64,000 nt of DNA, taken from assembly GCA_910587295.1 (NCBI GenBank), contig CAJULP010000088.1, positions 25,270-89,269 of the forward strand, read 5' to 3'. The DNA is from an uncultured Lachnospiraceae bacterium. GTDB taxonomy: Bacteria > Bacillota > Clostridia > Lachnospirales > Lachnospiraceae. Below the pieces are notes generated by a model. It saw nothing but the letters and a program-made list of their open reading frames with translations. It did no database searches and was not told where the DNA came from. This document shows, piece by piece, positions 53,973-63,548 of the stretch (the first letter of the stretch is position 1; every line of letters begins with the position of its first letter). Position numbers and translations under genes: made by a program.

Positions 53973-55364
53973 ATGGAATCGAAACTTGGTACTATTGCAG
54001 CAATTGCTACTTCCCTTCATAACTCAAGTATTGGAATTATCAGGGTAAGTGGCGGAGAAGCTGTAAGTATTGTAGATCGTATTTTTGTGAACAAAAGGTA
54101 TATTCATATTTTAAAAGATATGAAGAGTCATACCATTCATTATGGTTATATAGTCGAAAATGGGCATGAGATCATTGATGAAGTAATGGTATCTTATATG
54201 AAAGCGCCTAAAAGCTTTACTGCGGAAGATACGGTGGAAATTAATTGTCATGGCGGTGTTTTAGTCATGCAGAGAATTTTGGAACTTGTAATAAAAAATG
54301 GTGCAAGATTGGCAGAACCGGGAGAATTTACAAAGCGGGCCTTTTTAAACGGAAGGATAGATTTGTCCAAAGCAGAAGCTGTGATGGATATTATTTCATC
54401 TAAGAATAAGCTGGCGCTCCAAAGTTCCGTGAAACAGCTTCAAGGCGCTGTATATGATAAGATTACTGATATCAGAAAAATAATGATACACGAGATTGCT
54501 TTTATAGAATCTGCTCTGGATGACCCGGAGCATATCAGCCTTGATGGATATTCAAATTTGTTAGGAGAAAAGGTAGATGGTTTATTAAAGGAAATTAAAA
54601 GATTACTGAATACTACAGAAAATGGGAAAATAATAAAGGAGGGAATCCGTGCAGTTATAGTGGGAAAGCCTAATGCAGGAAAATCAACTTTATTAAATGT
54701 TTTATCCGGTGAAGAAAGGGCAATTGTAACTACAATACCGGGAACTACCAGAGATATTTTAGAAGAAGATGTTTATTTAGATGGAATTAACCTTCATATA
54801 ATAGATACGGCAGGGATTCGTCAGACAACTGATATTGTAGAAAAGATTGGTGTGGAAAAAGCAATAAAGTATGCATCAGAGGCTGATCTTATTATTTATG
54901 TTGTGGATTCATCCATCTGTCTTGATGAAAATGATGTCCAAATTATGAAAATGATTAAGGATAAAAAATGTATTATCCTTTTTAATAAGTCTGATCTTGA
55001 GAATCAGGTTTCTATCAATGAATTAAAAAATAAAACTGGTCATGATCATAAGATTATTAAGATATCTGCCAAGGATCATACAGGGATTGATCAGTTTAAG
55101 GAAATAGTTAAGAGTATGTTTTTTAAAGGTGACATTTCTTTTAATGATGAATTGATGATTACAAACATGCGGCATAAAAGTTTGTTGGAAGAAGTGGAGG
55201 AAAGCCTTGATCAGGTAAAAAGGAGTCTTGATTTGAATATGCCGGAAGATTTCTATACAATCGACTTGATGAATGCATATAGAAGTTTGGGTAAAATTGT
55301 TGGAGAAGAAGTAGAAGAAGATTTGGTAAATGAAATATTTTCAAAATTTTGTATGGGTAAATAG
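53973..55364 (+). CDS. mnmE: tRNA uridine-5-carboxymethylaminomethyl modification GTPase
   Basis: 463 residues. An N-terminal tetrahydrofolate-binding domain (AAIATSLHNSSIGIIRVSGGEAVSIVDRIF) precedes the GTPase domain with G1 GKPNAGKSTLLN, G3 DTAGIRQT and G4 FNKSDL, and the tail ends in FCMGK (C-x-G-K motif). With MnmG it makes cmnm5U at tRNA wobble positions. The ATG at 53973 has AAGGAG eight bases upstream; a TTG two codons before is less likely. Confidence 0.97.
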   Translation: MESKLGTIAAIATSLHNSSIGIIRVSGGEAVSIVDRIFVNKRYIHILKDMKSHTIHYGYIVENGHEIIDEVMVSYMKAPKSFTAEDTVEINCHGGVLVMQRILELVIKNGARLAEPGEFTKRAFLNGRIDLSKAEAVMDIISSKNKLALQSSVKQLQGAVYDKITDIRKIMIHEIAFIESALDDPEHISLDGYSNLLGEKVDGLLKEIKRLLNTTENGKIIKEGIRAVIVGKPNAGKSTLLNVLSGEERAIVTTIPGTTRDILEEDVYLDGINLHIIDTAGIRQTTDIVEKIGVEKAIKYASEADLIIYVVDSSICLDENDVQIMKMIKDKKCIILFNKSDLENQVSINELKNKTGHDHKIIKISAKDHTGIDQFKEIVKSMFFKGDISFNDELMITNMRHKSLLEEVEESLDQVKRSLDLNMPEDFYTIDLMNAYRSLGKIVGEEVEEDLVNEIFSKFCMGK

Positions 55365-55384
55365 TTTGGATGTAAGGAAGAAGA

Positions 55385-57298
55385 ATGAGAGAAAAAATTG
55401 ATGTTTGTGTGGTAGGTGCGGGTCATGCAGGATGTGAAGCTGCTTTAGCCTGTGCCAGGCTTGGTCTTGAAACGATCATATTTACTGTCAGTGTAGACAG
55501 TATTGCACTTATGCCTTGTAATCCTAACATAGGGGGTTCTTCAAAGGGACATTTGGTAAGGGAAATTGATGCACTTGGTGGAGAAATGGGTAAAAATATA
55601 GATAAGACATTTATCCAGTCTAAAATGTTAAATGTGTCAAAAGGTCCTGCTGTCCATTCCTTGAGAGCACAGGCTGATAAGTCGGAATATACCCGTTCTA
55701 TGAGAAGTGTTTTGGAGAATCAGGAGCATTTAACGATCAAGCAGGCGGAGGTCTGTAAATTATTGTGGGAAGATAAAAATAGTCTTTCTGGAATGGCAAA
55801 TAAGAAAATTGTTGGATTAGAAACATTTACGGGAGCTGTATATGAATGTAAAGCTGTGATTCTTTGTACAGGAACTTATTTGAAGGCCAGATGTTTGTGT
55901 GGTGAGGCAATTACATATACAGGACCAAATGGACTTCAGGCTGCTAATTATTTAACAGATTCCCTCCTTTCTATGGGAATCGAAATGCGGCGTTTTAAAA
56001 CAGGAACACCGGCAAGGATGGATGGTAGAAGTATCGACTATTCTAAGATGGAAGAACAGTTCGGGGATAAAAAAGTGATTCCTTTTTCTTTTTCTACCGA
56101 CCCGGAGAGTGTTCAGATTGAACAGGTATCATGTTATTTAACATATACAAATGAACAGACTCATGAGATCATAAGGAACAATCTTGATAGATCTCCTATT
56201 TATGCAGGAATCATTGAAGGAACCGGTCCAAGGTACTGTCCTTCTATTGAAGATAAAGTAGTCAAGTTTGCGGACAAAGAGCGGCATCAGGTATTTATTG
56301 AACCGGAAGGATTACATACAAATGAAATGTATGTTGGAGGTATGTCTTCCTCTCTTCCTGAAGATGTACAGCTTGCCATGTATCGTACTGTGCCAGGATT
56401 GGAAAATTGTAAGATTGTCCGGAACGCATATGCAATCGAATATGATTGTATTAATCCGAAGCAGTTATATGCCACATTGCGATTTAAACAGATTGAAGGT
56501 TTGTATAGTGGTGGGCAGTTTAATGGAAGCAGCGGATATGAAGAAGCGGCTGCACAGGGATTGATAGCAGGTATTAATGCTGCAATGTTTATACTTGGAA
56601 AAGATGAACTGATCTTAGACAGATCGGAGGCATATATTGGTGTACTTATCGATGACCTTGTGACAAAAGAAAATTTTGAACCTTATCGCATGATGACATC
56701 AAGGGCAGAATACAGACTTTTACTTCGTCAGGATAATGCTGATATTCGTTTAATGGAAAAAGGATATGCAGTTGGTCTTGTTTCAAAAAAGCAATATGAC
56801 GCTATGCTTTTTAAGAAAAAGATGATAGAAAAAGAAATCAACAGATTAAAAAATGTGAAGATTGGTGCTGGAAAAGTGAATCAGGAATTTCTGTTCAGAC
56901 ATAATAGTGCTTCTTTAAAAACGGGTACTAATCTTGCAGAACTTTTATGTCGTCCTGAATTGGATTACAATTTATTAAGTGAGATTGATGTGGATAGAGA
57001 AAATCTTTCTGAGGATGTTATCCAGCAGGTTGAGATTGAAATTAAATATGAGGGATATATTGAAAGACAATTACGTCAGGTTGAGCAATTTAAGAAGATG
57101 GAACAAAAAAAATTACCTGACGATATTGACTATGAAAAGATCTCAAGTCTCCGTTTAGAAGCAAGACAAAAATTAATTTCTTTTCATCCTATATCAGTTG
57201 GACAGGCATCAAGAATTTCAGGTGTATCGCCAGCAGATATTTCTGTACTTTTAGTATATTTGGAGCAATATAATCATAGAGGCAGAGGAGAAAAATAA
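55385..57298 (+). CDS. mnmG: tRNA uridine-5-carboxymethylaminomethyl modification enzyme
   Basis: 637 residues: FAD-binding Rossmann loop (VVGAGHAGCEAALACARLG) at the N-terminus, the conserved NPNIGGSSKGHLVREIDALGG, a middle region with GTGPRYCPSIEDKVVKF, and a C-terminal helical domain ending with GVSPADISVLLVYLEQY. It is the FAD/NADH-dependent partner of MnmE; its gene follows by 20 bases. rsmG starts one base after its stop. Confidence 0.98.
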   Translation: MREKIDVCVVGAGHAGCEAALACARLGLETIIFTVSVDSIALMPCNPNIGGSSKGHLVREIDALGGEMGKNIDKTFIQSKMLNVSKGPAVHSLRAQADKSEYTRSMRSVLENQEHLTIKQAEVCKLLWEDKNSLSGMANKKIVGLETFTGAVYECKAVILCTGTYLKARCLCGEAITYTGPNGLQAANYLTDSLLSMGIEMRRFKTGTPARMDGRSIDYSKMEEQFGDKKVIPFSFSTDPESVQIEQVSCYLTYTNEQTHEIIRNNLDRSPIYAGIIEGTGPRYCPSIEDKVVKFADKERHQVFIEPEGLHTNEMYVGGMSSSLPEDVQLAMYRTVPGLENCKIVRNAYAIEYDCINPKQLYATLRFKQIEGLYSGGQFNGSSGYEEAAAQGLIAGINAAMFILGKDELILDRSEAYIGVLIDDLVTKENFEPYRMMTSRAEYRLLLRQDNADIRLMEKGYAVGLVSKKQYDAMLFKKKMIEKEINRLKNVKIGAGKVNQEFLFRHNSASLKTGTNLAELLCRPELDYNLLSEIDVDRENLSEDVIQQVEIEIKYEGYIERQLRQVEQFKKMEQKKLPDDIDYEKISSLRLEARQKLISFHPISVGQASRISGVSPADISVLLVYLEQYNHRGRGEK

Positions 57299-57299
57299 A

Positions 57300-58037
57300 T
57301 TGATAGAACAGTATGATTCAGATTATCTAAAAAAGAATTTTTTTTCTATTGGTGTTAATTTAAATGAACAACAGATTTCTCAGTTTTTATTATATTATGA
57401 TACCTTGATTGAATGGAATTCTTTTATGAATTTAACTACAATTATTGAATATGAAGATGTAGTTAGAAAACATTTTGTTGATAGCGTATCTTTGATTAAA
57501 GCTATCTTTGATTTGAATGAAAAAAAATATAGTATTATTGATATTGGAACTGGGGCCGGTTTTCCGGGAATACCACTTAAAATTGTTTTTCCTAATTTAA
57601 ATTTTGTTTTATTAGATTCTTTAAATAAACGGATAAGTTTTTTAAATCATATAATATCTGTGTTGGATTTAAAAAATATAATTGCGATACATGGAAGGGC
57701 AGAAGATATTGCCAGACAATCAGATAAAAGAGAAAATTTTGATTTGTGTGTTTCTAGGGCAGTTGCTAATTTGTCAGTTCTTTCAGAATATTGTATTCCG
57801 TTTGTTAAGAATAATGGTTATTTTATATCTTATAAATCAGAAAAAGTGAAGGAGGAATGTGACAAAGCTAAAACTGCAATTAATGTTTTGGGAGGAAAAT
57901 ATGAAAAGCAAATTGATTTTTTTCTTCCTGAATCAGATATTTACAGAAATTTAGTTGTTATAAAAAAAATAAAATCATCGCCTGCAAAATTTCCAAGGAA
58001 GGCGGGAGTTCCCACTAAAGAGCCAATTTTGACATAA
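57300..58037 (+). CDS. rsmG: 16S rRNA (guanine527-N7)-methyltransferase
   Basis: 245 residues starting with TTG. SAM motif I is IDIGTGAGFPGIPLKIVFP. Other RsmG features are FMNLTTIIEYEDVVRKHFVDSVSL near residue 45 and SRAVANLSVLSEYC near residue 155. It methylates G527 of 16S rRNA; loss of the gene gives low-level streptomycin resistance in other bacteria. The coding region is much richer in A+T than the genes left of the origin. Confidence 0.96.
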   Translation: MIEQYDSDYLKKNFFSIGVNLNEQQISQFLLYYDTLIEWNSFMNLTTIIEYEDVVRKHFVDSVSLIKAIFDLNEKKYSIIDIGTGAGFPGIPLKIVFPNLNFVLLDSLNKRISFLNHIISVLDLKNIIAIHGRAEDIARQSDKRENFDLCVSRAVANLSVLSEYCIPFVKNNGYFISYKSEKVKEECDKAKTAINVLGGKYEKQIDFFLPESDIYRNLVVIKKIKSSPAKFPRKAGVPTKEPILT

Positions 58038-58061
58038 TAAATTTTACTAGAAAGGTATGGG

Positions 58062-58712
58062 ATGAAAATGAGTATTAAAGTTATGCTTACTGATGATCAT
58101 GATTTAGTTAGGGAGGGGGTTAAGTGTCTTTTAGAATCTGACAGCCATATAAAAGTGATTGGAGAAGCAAAAGACGGAGTAGAATGTTTGGATACTCTTG
58201 AAACTTTGAAACCTGATATTGTTATACTCGATATTAATATGCCTAATATGAATGGTGTAGAAACTCTTGGAAAAATAAAAAGTGAATATGAAAATATGAA
58301 AGTTTTAATTTTGACAATGCATGATGAAATTGAATATTTAATACGTACTATGGACCTCGGTGCTAATGGATATATATTAAAAAAGTCAAAATCTAATGAT
58401 TTGATAAATGCAGTTAATGCAGTTATGCACGGTCAAAAATATATTTATCCTGATTTGGAAAAAGATATGAACAAAGTTATTGATAATAGAAATCATGATT
58501 TGGATAAATGTAAATCACTGACAAAACGAGAAACGGAAATTTTAATTCAAGTTGCTGAAGGAATGTTTAATAAAGAAATTGCTATTAATTTAGATATTAG
58601 TGAAAGAACTGTGAAAAACCATATATCTAATATGTTTAAGAAAATAGATGTTTCAGATCGGACACAGGCAGCGGTATTTGCAATAAAAAACAATATTGTT
58701 AAGTTATATTGA
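58062..58712 (+). CDS. Orphan NarL/FixJ-family response regulator
   Basis: 216 residues: receiver domain (LTDDHDLVREGVKCLLESD; phospho-acceptor Asp in PDIVILDINMPNMNG; switch LILTMHDEIEYL and GYILKKSKSNDL) plus a LuxR-type helix-turn-helix (LTKRETEILIQVAEGMFNKEIAINLDISERTVKNHISNMFKKI). AAAGG precedes the ATG by six bases. No histidine kinase gene is near. Its stop codon directly abuts the first parS site, and it lies between rsmG and parA, where many Firmicutes have noc or nothing. The regulated genes are unknown. Confidence 0.92.
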   Translation: MKMSIKVMLTDDHDLVREGVKCLLESDSHIKVIGEAKDGVECLDTLETLKPDIVILDINMPNMNGVETLGKIKSEYENMKVLILTMHDEIEYLIRTMDLGANGYILKKSKSNDLINAVNAVMHGQKYIYPDLEKDMNKVIDNRNHDLDKCKSLTKRETEILIQVAEGMFNKEIAINLDISERTVKNHISNMFKKIDVSDRTQAAVFAIKNNIVKLY

Positions 58713-58728
58713 TGTTTCACGTGAAACA
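58713..58728. promoter_or_regulatory. parS site 1
   Basis: Perfect 16-base parS palindrome TGTTTCACGTGAAACA, starting immediately after the response regulator's stop codon. It is the loading site for ParB. Confidence 0.97.
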
Positions 58729-58760
58729 TTTAATTATTATTAAATACTGACACAATATAA

Positions 58761-58776
58761 TGTTTCACGTGAAACA
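58761..58776. promoter_or_regulatory. parS site 2
   Basis: A second perfect TGTTTCACGTGAAACA, 48 bases from the first. Half-sites GTGTGAAACA (58804-58813) and ACGTGAAACA (58837-58846) follow and may be decayed copies. The rest of the gap up to parA (to 59013) is AT-rich and has no other gene. Confidence 0.97.
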
Positions 58777-58860
58777 TTTTACCCCTAAATCTAGTATTAT
58801 ATAGTGTGAAACATACCACATAATTCCAAAAAAAGTACGTGAAACATTAATTTATCCTAT

Positions 58861-58891
58861 TTTGTCTATACAAGATGTTGTGTTAATATAA
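58861..58891 (+). promoter_or_regulatory. Candidate parA promoter
   Basis: TTGTCT and TATAAT are separated by 19 bases, longer than optimal, about 120 bases before the parA ATG. It lies close to the parS cluster, so ParB spreading could repress it. Weak evidence only. Confidence 0.35.
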
Positions 58892-59013
58892 TAATGTGAT
58901 ACAAGTTTACATTTCCATTAAAATATTATGGAATATAAATTTCATTAGTGCTATAATCATTTAGACAAACTAATCAATAAAATTTTACCTACTGGAATAG
59001 GAAGGAAAAAAGA

Positions 59014-59781
59014 ATGGGAAAAGTAATTGCAATTGCAAATCAAAAAGGAGGAGTAGGTAAAACTACAACTTCTATTAATTTATCGGCATCACTATCTTCA
59101 AAAGGAAAAAAGGTTTTGGTAATAGATGCCGATCCACAGGGAAATACAACAAGTGGTTTTGGAGTAGAAAAAAATGATTTAGAAAATACAATCTATGAAT
59201 TGATGTTAAGTGAATGCTCCATTAAGGAATGTATTTTAAATAACGTAATTCCTGATGTATCAATTATTCCATCGAATGTGAATTTGGCTGCAGCAGAAAT
59301 TGAATTGATTGGTATTGACAGGAAGGAATTTATTTTAAAAAGAGAAGTAGAATGGATAAAGGAAAGTTATGATTATATTATTATTGATTGTCCACCTTCT
59401 TTAAATCTTTTGACGTTAAATGCAATGACAACTGCTGATTCAGTTCTTGTTCCTATTCAATGTGAATATTATGCGTTGGAAGGTTTAAGTCAGTTAATAC
59501 ATACAATCAATCTTGTAAAAGAAAGATTGAATCCTGATCTCGAAATGGAAGGCGTAGTATTTACTATGTATGATTCCAGAACAAATTTATCTTCTCAGGT
59601 AGTGGAAAACGTAAAAGATCATTTGAAACAAAGAGTATTTAGTACCATGATACCAAGAAATATCAGATTAGCCGAAGCACCAAGTTATGGTATGCCGATT
59701 CATATGTATGATTCAAAATCAGCGGGAGCTGAGGCATACATGCAACTTGCAAATGAAATTATTGGCAGAAAGGATGATTAA
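59014..59781 (+). CDS. parA: Chromosome-partitioning ATPase ParA (Soj)
   Basis: 255 residues with the deviant Walker A KGGVGKTTTS near the N-terminus, the A' motif VLVIDADPQGN and Walker B DYIIIDCPPSLN. It works with ParB and parS to separate origins and can influence DnaA activity. The short form, lacking an N-terminal DNA-binding domain, is typical of chromosomal type Ib ParA. parB follows two bases after its stop. Confidence 0.98.
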   Translation: MGKVIAIANQKGGVGKTTTSINLSASLSSKGKKVLVIDADPQGNTTSGFGVEKNDLENTIYELMLSECSIKECILNNVIPDVSIIPSNVNLAAAEIELIGIDRKEFILKREVEWIKESYDYIIIDCPPSLNLLTLNAMTTADSVLVPIQCEYYALEGLSQLIHTINLVKERLNPDLEMEGVVFTMYDSRTNLSSQVVENVKDHLKQRVFSTMIPRNIRLAEAPSYGMPIHMYDSKSAGAEAYMQLANEIIGRKDD

Positions 59782-59783
59782 TT

Positions 59784-60689
59784 ATGGCGGCTGCAAGGGG
59801 ATTAGGTAAAGGTTTAGATGCTTTAATTCCAAGTGGAATAAGCTCATCTAGTGGTTCTGCCAATTCAAATAAGGCGAAAGAAGACAGATCCTCAGAAAAG
59901 AAATCAGGGGAAACAATAGTTAATATAACTAAAGTAGAACCAAACAGAGAACAGCCCAGAAAAAATTTTGATGAGGATGCTTTGGAAGAGCTGGCTGAAT
60001 CAATCAAACAATTTGGTCTATTACAACCTATTTTGGTTCAGGATAGAAAGACATATTATGAAATTATAGCCGGAGAAAGAAGATGGCGTGCTGCTAAAAG
60101 GGCTGGATTAAAAGAAGTTCCTGTTATTATAAAGAATTTAACAGAACAGGAAATTGTAGAGATCTCTTTGATTGAAAATATACAAAGAGAAGATTTAAAT
60201 CCTATAGAAGAAGCACAGGCATATAAGCGTCTTTTGACAGAATTTAATTTGAAACAGGATGAAGTAGCAGAAAGGGTGGCTAAGAGCCGTACCGCAGTTA
60301 CTAATTCAATGCGTCTTTTAAAATTGTGTGATAATGTTCAACAAATGATAATTGACGGTATGATTTCTACCGGACATGCCAGAGCACTTATTTCAATTGA
60401 AGATCCTGAACAACAGTATACAGTCGCACAACAGATTTTTGATGAAAAGTTAAGTGTGCGTGATGTGGAAAAACTTGTAAAAAATTTAAATCAACCTCCT
60501 AAAGTGAAAAAGGCAATTACAACTGATAAGAGTCTGGAAGCGGTTTATCAAAACATTGAGGAAAATTTAAAGCAAAAGTTAAGTACAAAAGTAAGTATCA
60601 CTCCCAAAGGAAATGGTACCGGTAAGATTGAGATAGAATTTTACAGCCATGAAGATTTGGAAAAATTGATGGATCTTTTATCAAAATAA
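59784..60689 (+). CDS. parB: Chromosome-partitioning protein ParB (Spo0J)
   Basis: 301 residues. The ParB/Srx-like CTPase domain holds VNITKVEPNREQPRKNFDEDALEELAESIKQFGLLQPI and the GERRWRAAKRAG motif (C-box/arginine patch). A helix-turn-helix (LKQDEVAERVAKSRTAVTNSMRLLKL) reads parS. The C-terminal dimer domain ends IEIEFYSHEDLEKLMDLL. Two perfect parS sites lie about 1 kb upstream. Confidence 0.98.
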   Translation: MAAARGLGKGLDALIPSGISSSSGSANSNKAKEDRSSEKKSGETIVNITKVEPNREQPRKNFDEDALEELAESIKQFGLLQPILVQDRKTYYEIIAGERRWRAAKRAGLKEVPVIIKNLTEQEIVEISLIENIQREDLNPIEEAQAYKRLLTEFNLKQDEVAERVAKSRTAVTNSMRLLKLCDNVQQMIIDGMISTGHARALISIEDPEQQYTVAQQIFDEKLSVRDVEKLVKNLNQPPKVKKAITTDKSLEAVYQNIEENLKQKLSTKVSITPKGNGTGKIEIEFYSHEDLEKLMDLLSK

Positions 60690-60722
60690 ATATGCGGATG
60701 TTAGTAATTGAGAGGTACAAAA

Positions 60723-61244
60723 GTGAATATGAATAACTTTTTTTTAAATCAAATTGGTCTCGGAAATCTTGATATAGGGATTATAATTGGTGTTATGTTG
60801 GTTTTTATACTGATTTTACTTATAATCAGTATTATAAATTTATGCACCATAAAAAAGATGAAAAAGACTTATAAAAAATTCATGCAGGGAAAGAATAGTA
60901 AAAGTTTAGAGCAAGAATTTATTGGTTTATTTGAGGATAATAAATTTATTAAGAGTGCAGTAGAAAAGAATAAAAAAGATATCCGGATGCTCTATAAAAA
61001 TTTTGAGACTACATTCCAAAAAATCGGTATTATAAAGTATGATGCTTTTCAGCAAATGGGAGGAAAATTAAGCTTTTGTTTGGTTTTACTGGATGGAAAT
61101 GACAACGGATTTATATTAAATTCAGTTCACAGTGTAGAAGGCTGCTATTCTTATACGAAAGAAATAAAAAACGGAACATGCGATATTTCTCTTGGAGATG
61201 AAGAAAAGCAAGCACTTGATATGGCTATGGAAAGTATAATGTGA
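60723..61244 (+). CDS. DUF4446 family membrane protein
   Basis: 173 residues with one N-terminal membrane helix (about residues 15-40) and a cytoplasmic domain starting KKDIRMLYKNFETTFQKIGIIKYDAFQQMGGKLSFCLVLLD, characteristic of DUF4446, which is commonly encoded just after parB in Clostridia. The GTG at 60723 has GAGAGG seven bases upstream; the TTG at 60708 and ATG at 60729 are less well placed. Function unknown; conservation next to parB suggests a link to origin or membrane biology. Confidence 0.8.
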   Translation: MNMNNFFLNQIGLGNLDIGIIIGVMLVFILILLIISIINLCTIKKMKKTYKKFMQGKNSKSLEQEFIGLFEDNKFIKSAVEKNKKDIRMLYKNFETTFQKIGIIKYDAFQQMGGKLSFCLVLLDGNDNGFILNSVHSVEGCYSYTKEIKNGTCDISLGDEEKQALDMAMESIM

Positions 61245-61257
61245 GGAGGAAATAAGA

Positions 61258-62535
61258 ATGATAGATATTAAATTTCTCAGGGAGAATCCTGAAGCGGTAA
61301 AAGAGAACATTAAAAAGAAGTTTCAAGATCAAAAGCTTTCCTTGGTTGATGATGTGATAGCATTAGATATGGAAAGCCGCAAAACAAAGCAGGAGGCAGA
61401 TGATCTTCGAGCGAACAGAAATAAGATTTCAAAAGAAATCGGTGCATTAATGGCTCAGGGGAAAAAACAAGAAGCAGAAGAGAAAAAGGCAGAGGTTGCT
61501 GCAGGGGCAAAGCGCCTTGTAGAATTAGAAGAAAAAGAGAAAGAGTTAAATGAAAAAGTAAACAATATTATGATGGTCATCCCTAATATGATTGATCCAA
61601 GTGTTCCTATCGGTAAAGATGATACAGAAAATGTTGAAATTGAAAAATATGGTGAACCTGTTATACCGGATTTTGGAATTCCTTATCATACGGAAATCAT
61701 GGAGCAATTGCATGGTATTGATTTGGATAGTGCAAGGAAAGTGGCAGGAAACGGATTTTATTATTTAATGGGTGATATTGCAAGACTTCATTCTGCTGTT
61801 ATTTCTTACGCAAGAGATTTTATGATTGACAGAGGATTTACTTATTGTATTCCTCCATTTATGATCAGAAGTAATGTGGTAACCGGTGTAATGAGCTTTG
61901 CTGAAATGGATGCCATGATGTATAAAATTGAAGGTGAAGATTTATATTTGATTGGAACCTCAGAACATTCCATGATCGGTAAATTTATTGATACGATCAT
62001 TCAAAAAGATGAACTTCCAAAGACAATGACCAGTTATTCTCCTTGTTTTAGAAAAGAAAAAGGTGCACATGGATTGGAAGAGAGAGGCGTTTACAGGATT
62101 CATCAGTTTGAAAAACAGGAAATGATCGTTGTTTGTGAACCGGAAGAATCTCCTATGTGGTTTGAAAAATTGTGGCAGAATACTGTGGATCTTTTCCGCT
62201 CTATGGATATTCCAGTAAGGACGATTGAATGCTGTTCCGGTGATCTTGCAGACCTTAAAGTAAAGTCTTATGATGTAGAAGCGTGGTCTCCAAGACAGAA
62301 AAAATATTTTGAAGTAGGAAGCTGTTCCAATTTAGGAGATGCACAAGCCAGGAGATTAAAAATCCGTATTAATGGAGAAAATGGAAAATATTTTGCCCAC
62401 ACATTAAATAATACGGTTGTAGCGCCTCCAAGAATGCTGATTGCATTTTTGGAAAACAATCTTCAGGCAGATGGTTCTATTAAGATTCCTGATGTCTTAC
62501 AGCCTTATATGGGTGGGAAAAAAGAGATTAGATAA
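61258..62535 (+). CDS. serS: Seryl-tRNA synthetase
   Basis: 425 residues. The N-terminal long antiparallel coiled coil (about residues 30-105, rich in Lys/Glu) grips the tRNA-Ser variable arm. Class II motif 2 (PCFRKEKGAHGLEERGVYRIHQF) and motif 3 (NNTVVAPPRMLIAFLENN) are complete. GGAGGAAATAAGA precedes the ATG. No T-box leader is present, as the gap to the DUF4446 gene is only 13 bases, so it is expressed in the parAB transcript or from an internal promoter. Confidence 0.98.
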   Translation: MIDIKFLRENPEAVKENIKKKFQDQKLSLVDDVIALDMESRKTKQEADDLRANRNKISKEIGALMAQGKKQEAEEKKAEVAAGAKRLVELEEKEKELNEKVNNIMMVIPNMIDPSVPIGKDDTENVEIEKYGEPVIPDFGIPYHTEIMEQLHGIDLDSARKVAGNGFYYLMGDIARLHSAVISYARDFMIDRGFTYCIPPFMIRSNVVTGVMSFAEMDAMMYKIEGEDLYLIGTSEHSMIGKFIDTIIQKDELPKTMTSYSPCFRKEKGAHGLEERGVYRIHQFEKQEMIVVCEPEESPMWFEKLWQNTVDLFRSMDIPVRTIECCSGDLADLKVKSYDVEAWSPRQKKYFEVGSCSNLGDAQARRLKIRINGENGKYFAHTLNNTVVAPPRMLIAFLENNLQADGSIKIPDVLQPYMGGKKEIR

Positions 62536-62551
62536 ATCGGAGGTGAAGTCC

Positions 62552-63457
62552 TTGCATAAATATATGCGTTCTATAGGTTTTAAAAACTTAACAAATAGAA
62601 AAGAATTACAAAAACTTCTTACTGATGTGATCATTGAAGGAACGGAACGTTCTTATACTTCAAATGGAGAAGATACATTGTTAGCAGAATTCTGCAGGGA
62701 TTTTACTGAAGTAATTGAAGGATCAAAAGATAATTCAATTGGCATAGCTGTGTGTGGAGAATTTGATAATGATGATAAATTTACTTATGATTATTATTTT
62801 CCATATTTAAGAAGTAACAATATCAGTTCGGAAGAAGATGTGACGATTGAAAGGCATGCGGCTCAGGAATCTTATGCCGGTGTGTGTGATGATGTGAGAG
62901 TTGGTATATCACTTATTTTTTATCTTCAAAATATGATATCATATGTAAAGATAAAAAATTCCAATCAACTTCCTATTAAAGGAACTACTCTTACTTTGAC
63001 GGCACTTTCCACAAAAGGAACGATTATGATGCCAATTGTCAAAAGTGAAAAAGATGTGATAAGAAACAAGAAATCATCTATTACAAGGGCAAGACTTTTA
63101 AATGCCGCAAGAAAAGGTGATGAGGAAGCAATTGAAAGTTTGACTCTGGATGATATGGATACTTATACGGCTATCTCAAAAAAGATACAAAAGGAAGATG
63201 TTTTTAGTCTGGTAGATACCAGCTTTATGCCTTATGGAGTTGAGTGTGATCATTATTCTATTCTTGCTGAAATTATAGATTACAGTAAGATTAAAAATAA
63301 AATTACAGGTGAGAAAATTTATCTTATGACATTAAACTGTAATGATATGATATTTGATATGTGTATCAATCAGGATGATCTCTATGGAGAACCGGCTGTT
63401 GGCAGAAGATTTAAAGGAATTATCTGGATGCAGGGATATATTAATTTTCCGGAGTAA
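62552..63457 (+). CDS. DUF3881-like family protein
   Basis: About 301 residues from a TTG start with GGAGGTGA five bases upstream; the longer frame would overlap serS by about 95 bases. The start LHKYMRSIGFKNLTNRKELQKLLTDVI resembles the DUF3881 family, which I know mainly from Lachnospiraceae. No membrane segment or signal peptide is visible; acidic and Lys-rich blocks alternate. It follows serS with 16 bases between. Function unknown. The family assignment is from memory and is the less certain part. Confidence 0.72.
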   Translation: MHKYMRSIGFKNLTNRKELQKLLTDVIIEGTERSYTSNGEDTLLAEFCRDFTEVIEGSKDNSIGIAVCGEFDNDDKFTYDYYFPYLRSNNISSEEDVTIERHAAQESYAGVCDDVRVGISLIFYLQNMISYVKIKNSNQLPIKGTTLTLTALSTKGTIMMPIVKSEKDVIRNKKSSITRARLLNAARKGDEEAIESLTLDDMDTYTAISKKIQKEDVFSLVDTSFMPYGVECDHYSILAEIIDYSKIKNKITGEKIYLMTLNCNDMIFDMCINQDDLYGEPAVGRRFKGIIWMQGYINFPE

Positions 63458-63465
63458 AAAGGGTA

Positions 63466-63494
63466 TTGTCAGATTAGTTTGATTGTGGTAAAAT
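63466..63494 (+). promoter_or_regulatory. Promoter of the tRNA-Arg region
   Basis: TTGTCA, a 17-base spacer and an extended -10 (TGG-TAAAAT) lie about 55 bases before the first tRNA-like fragment and read rightward through it to the intact tRNA. Confidence 0.75.
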
Positions 63495-63548
63495 ATTTTA
63501 GTCAACAAAAATAATTCAATTCTTATGAAAATAAGTTTTGGATTAAAT

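Noticed and set aside
61200..61260. A T-box riboswitch before serS, common in Firmicutes.
   Set aside because: The gap to the preceding gene is only 13 bases, and no specifier or antiterminator sequence is visible.
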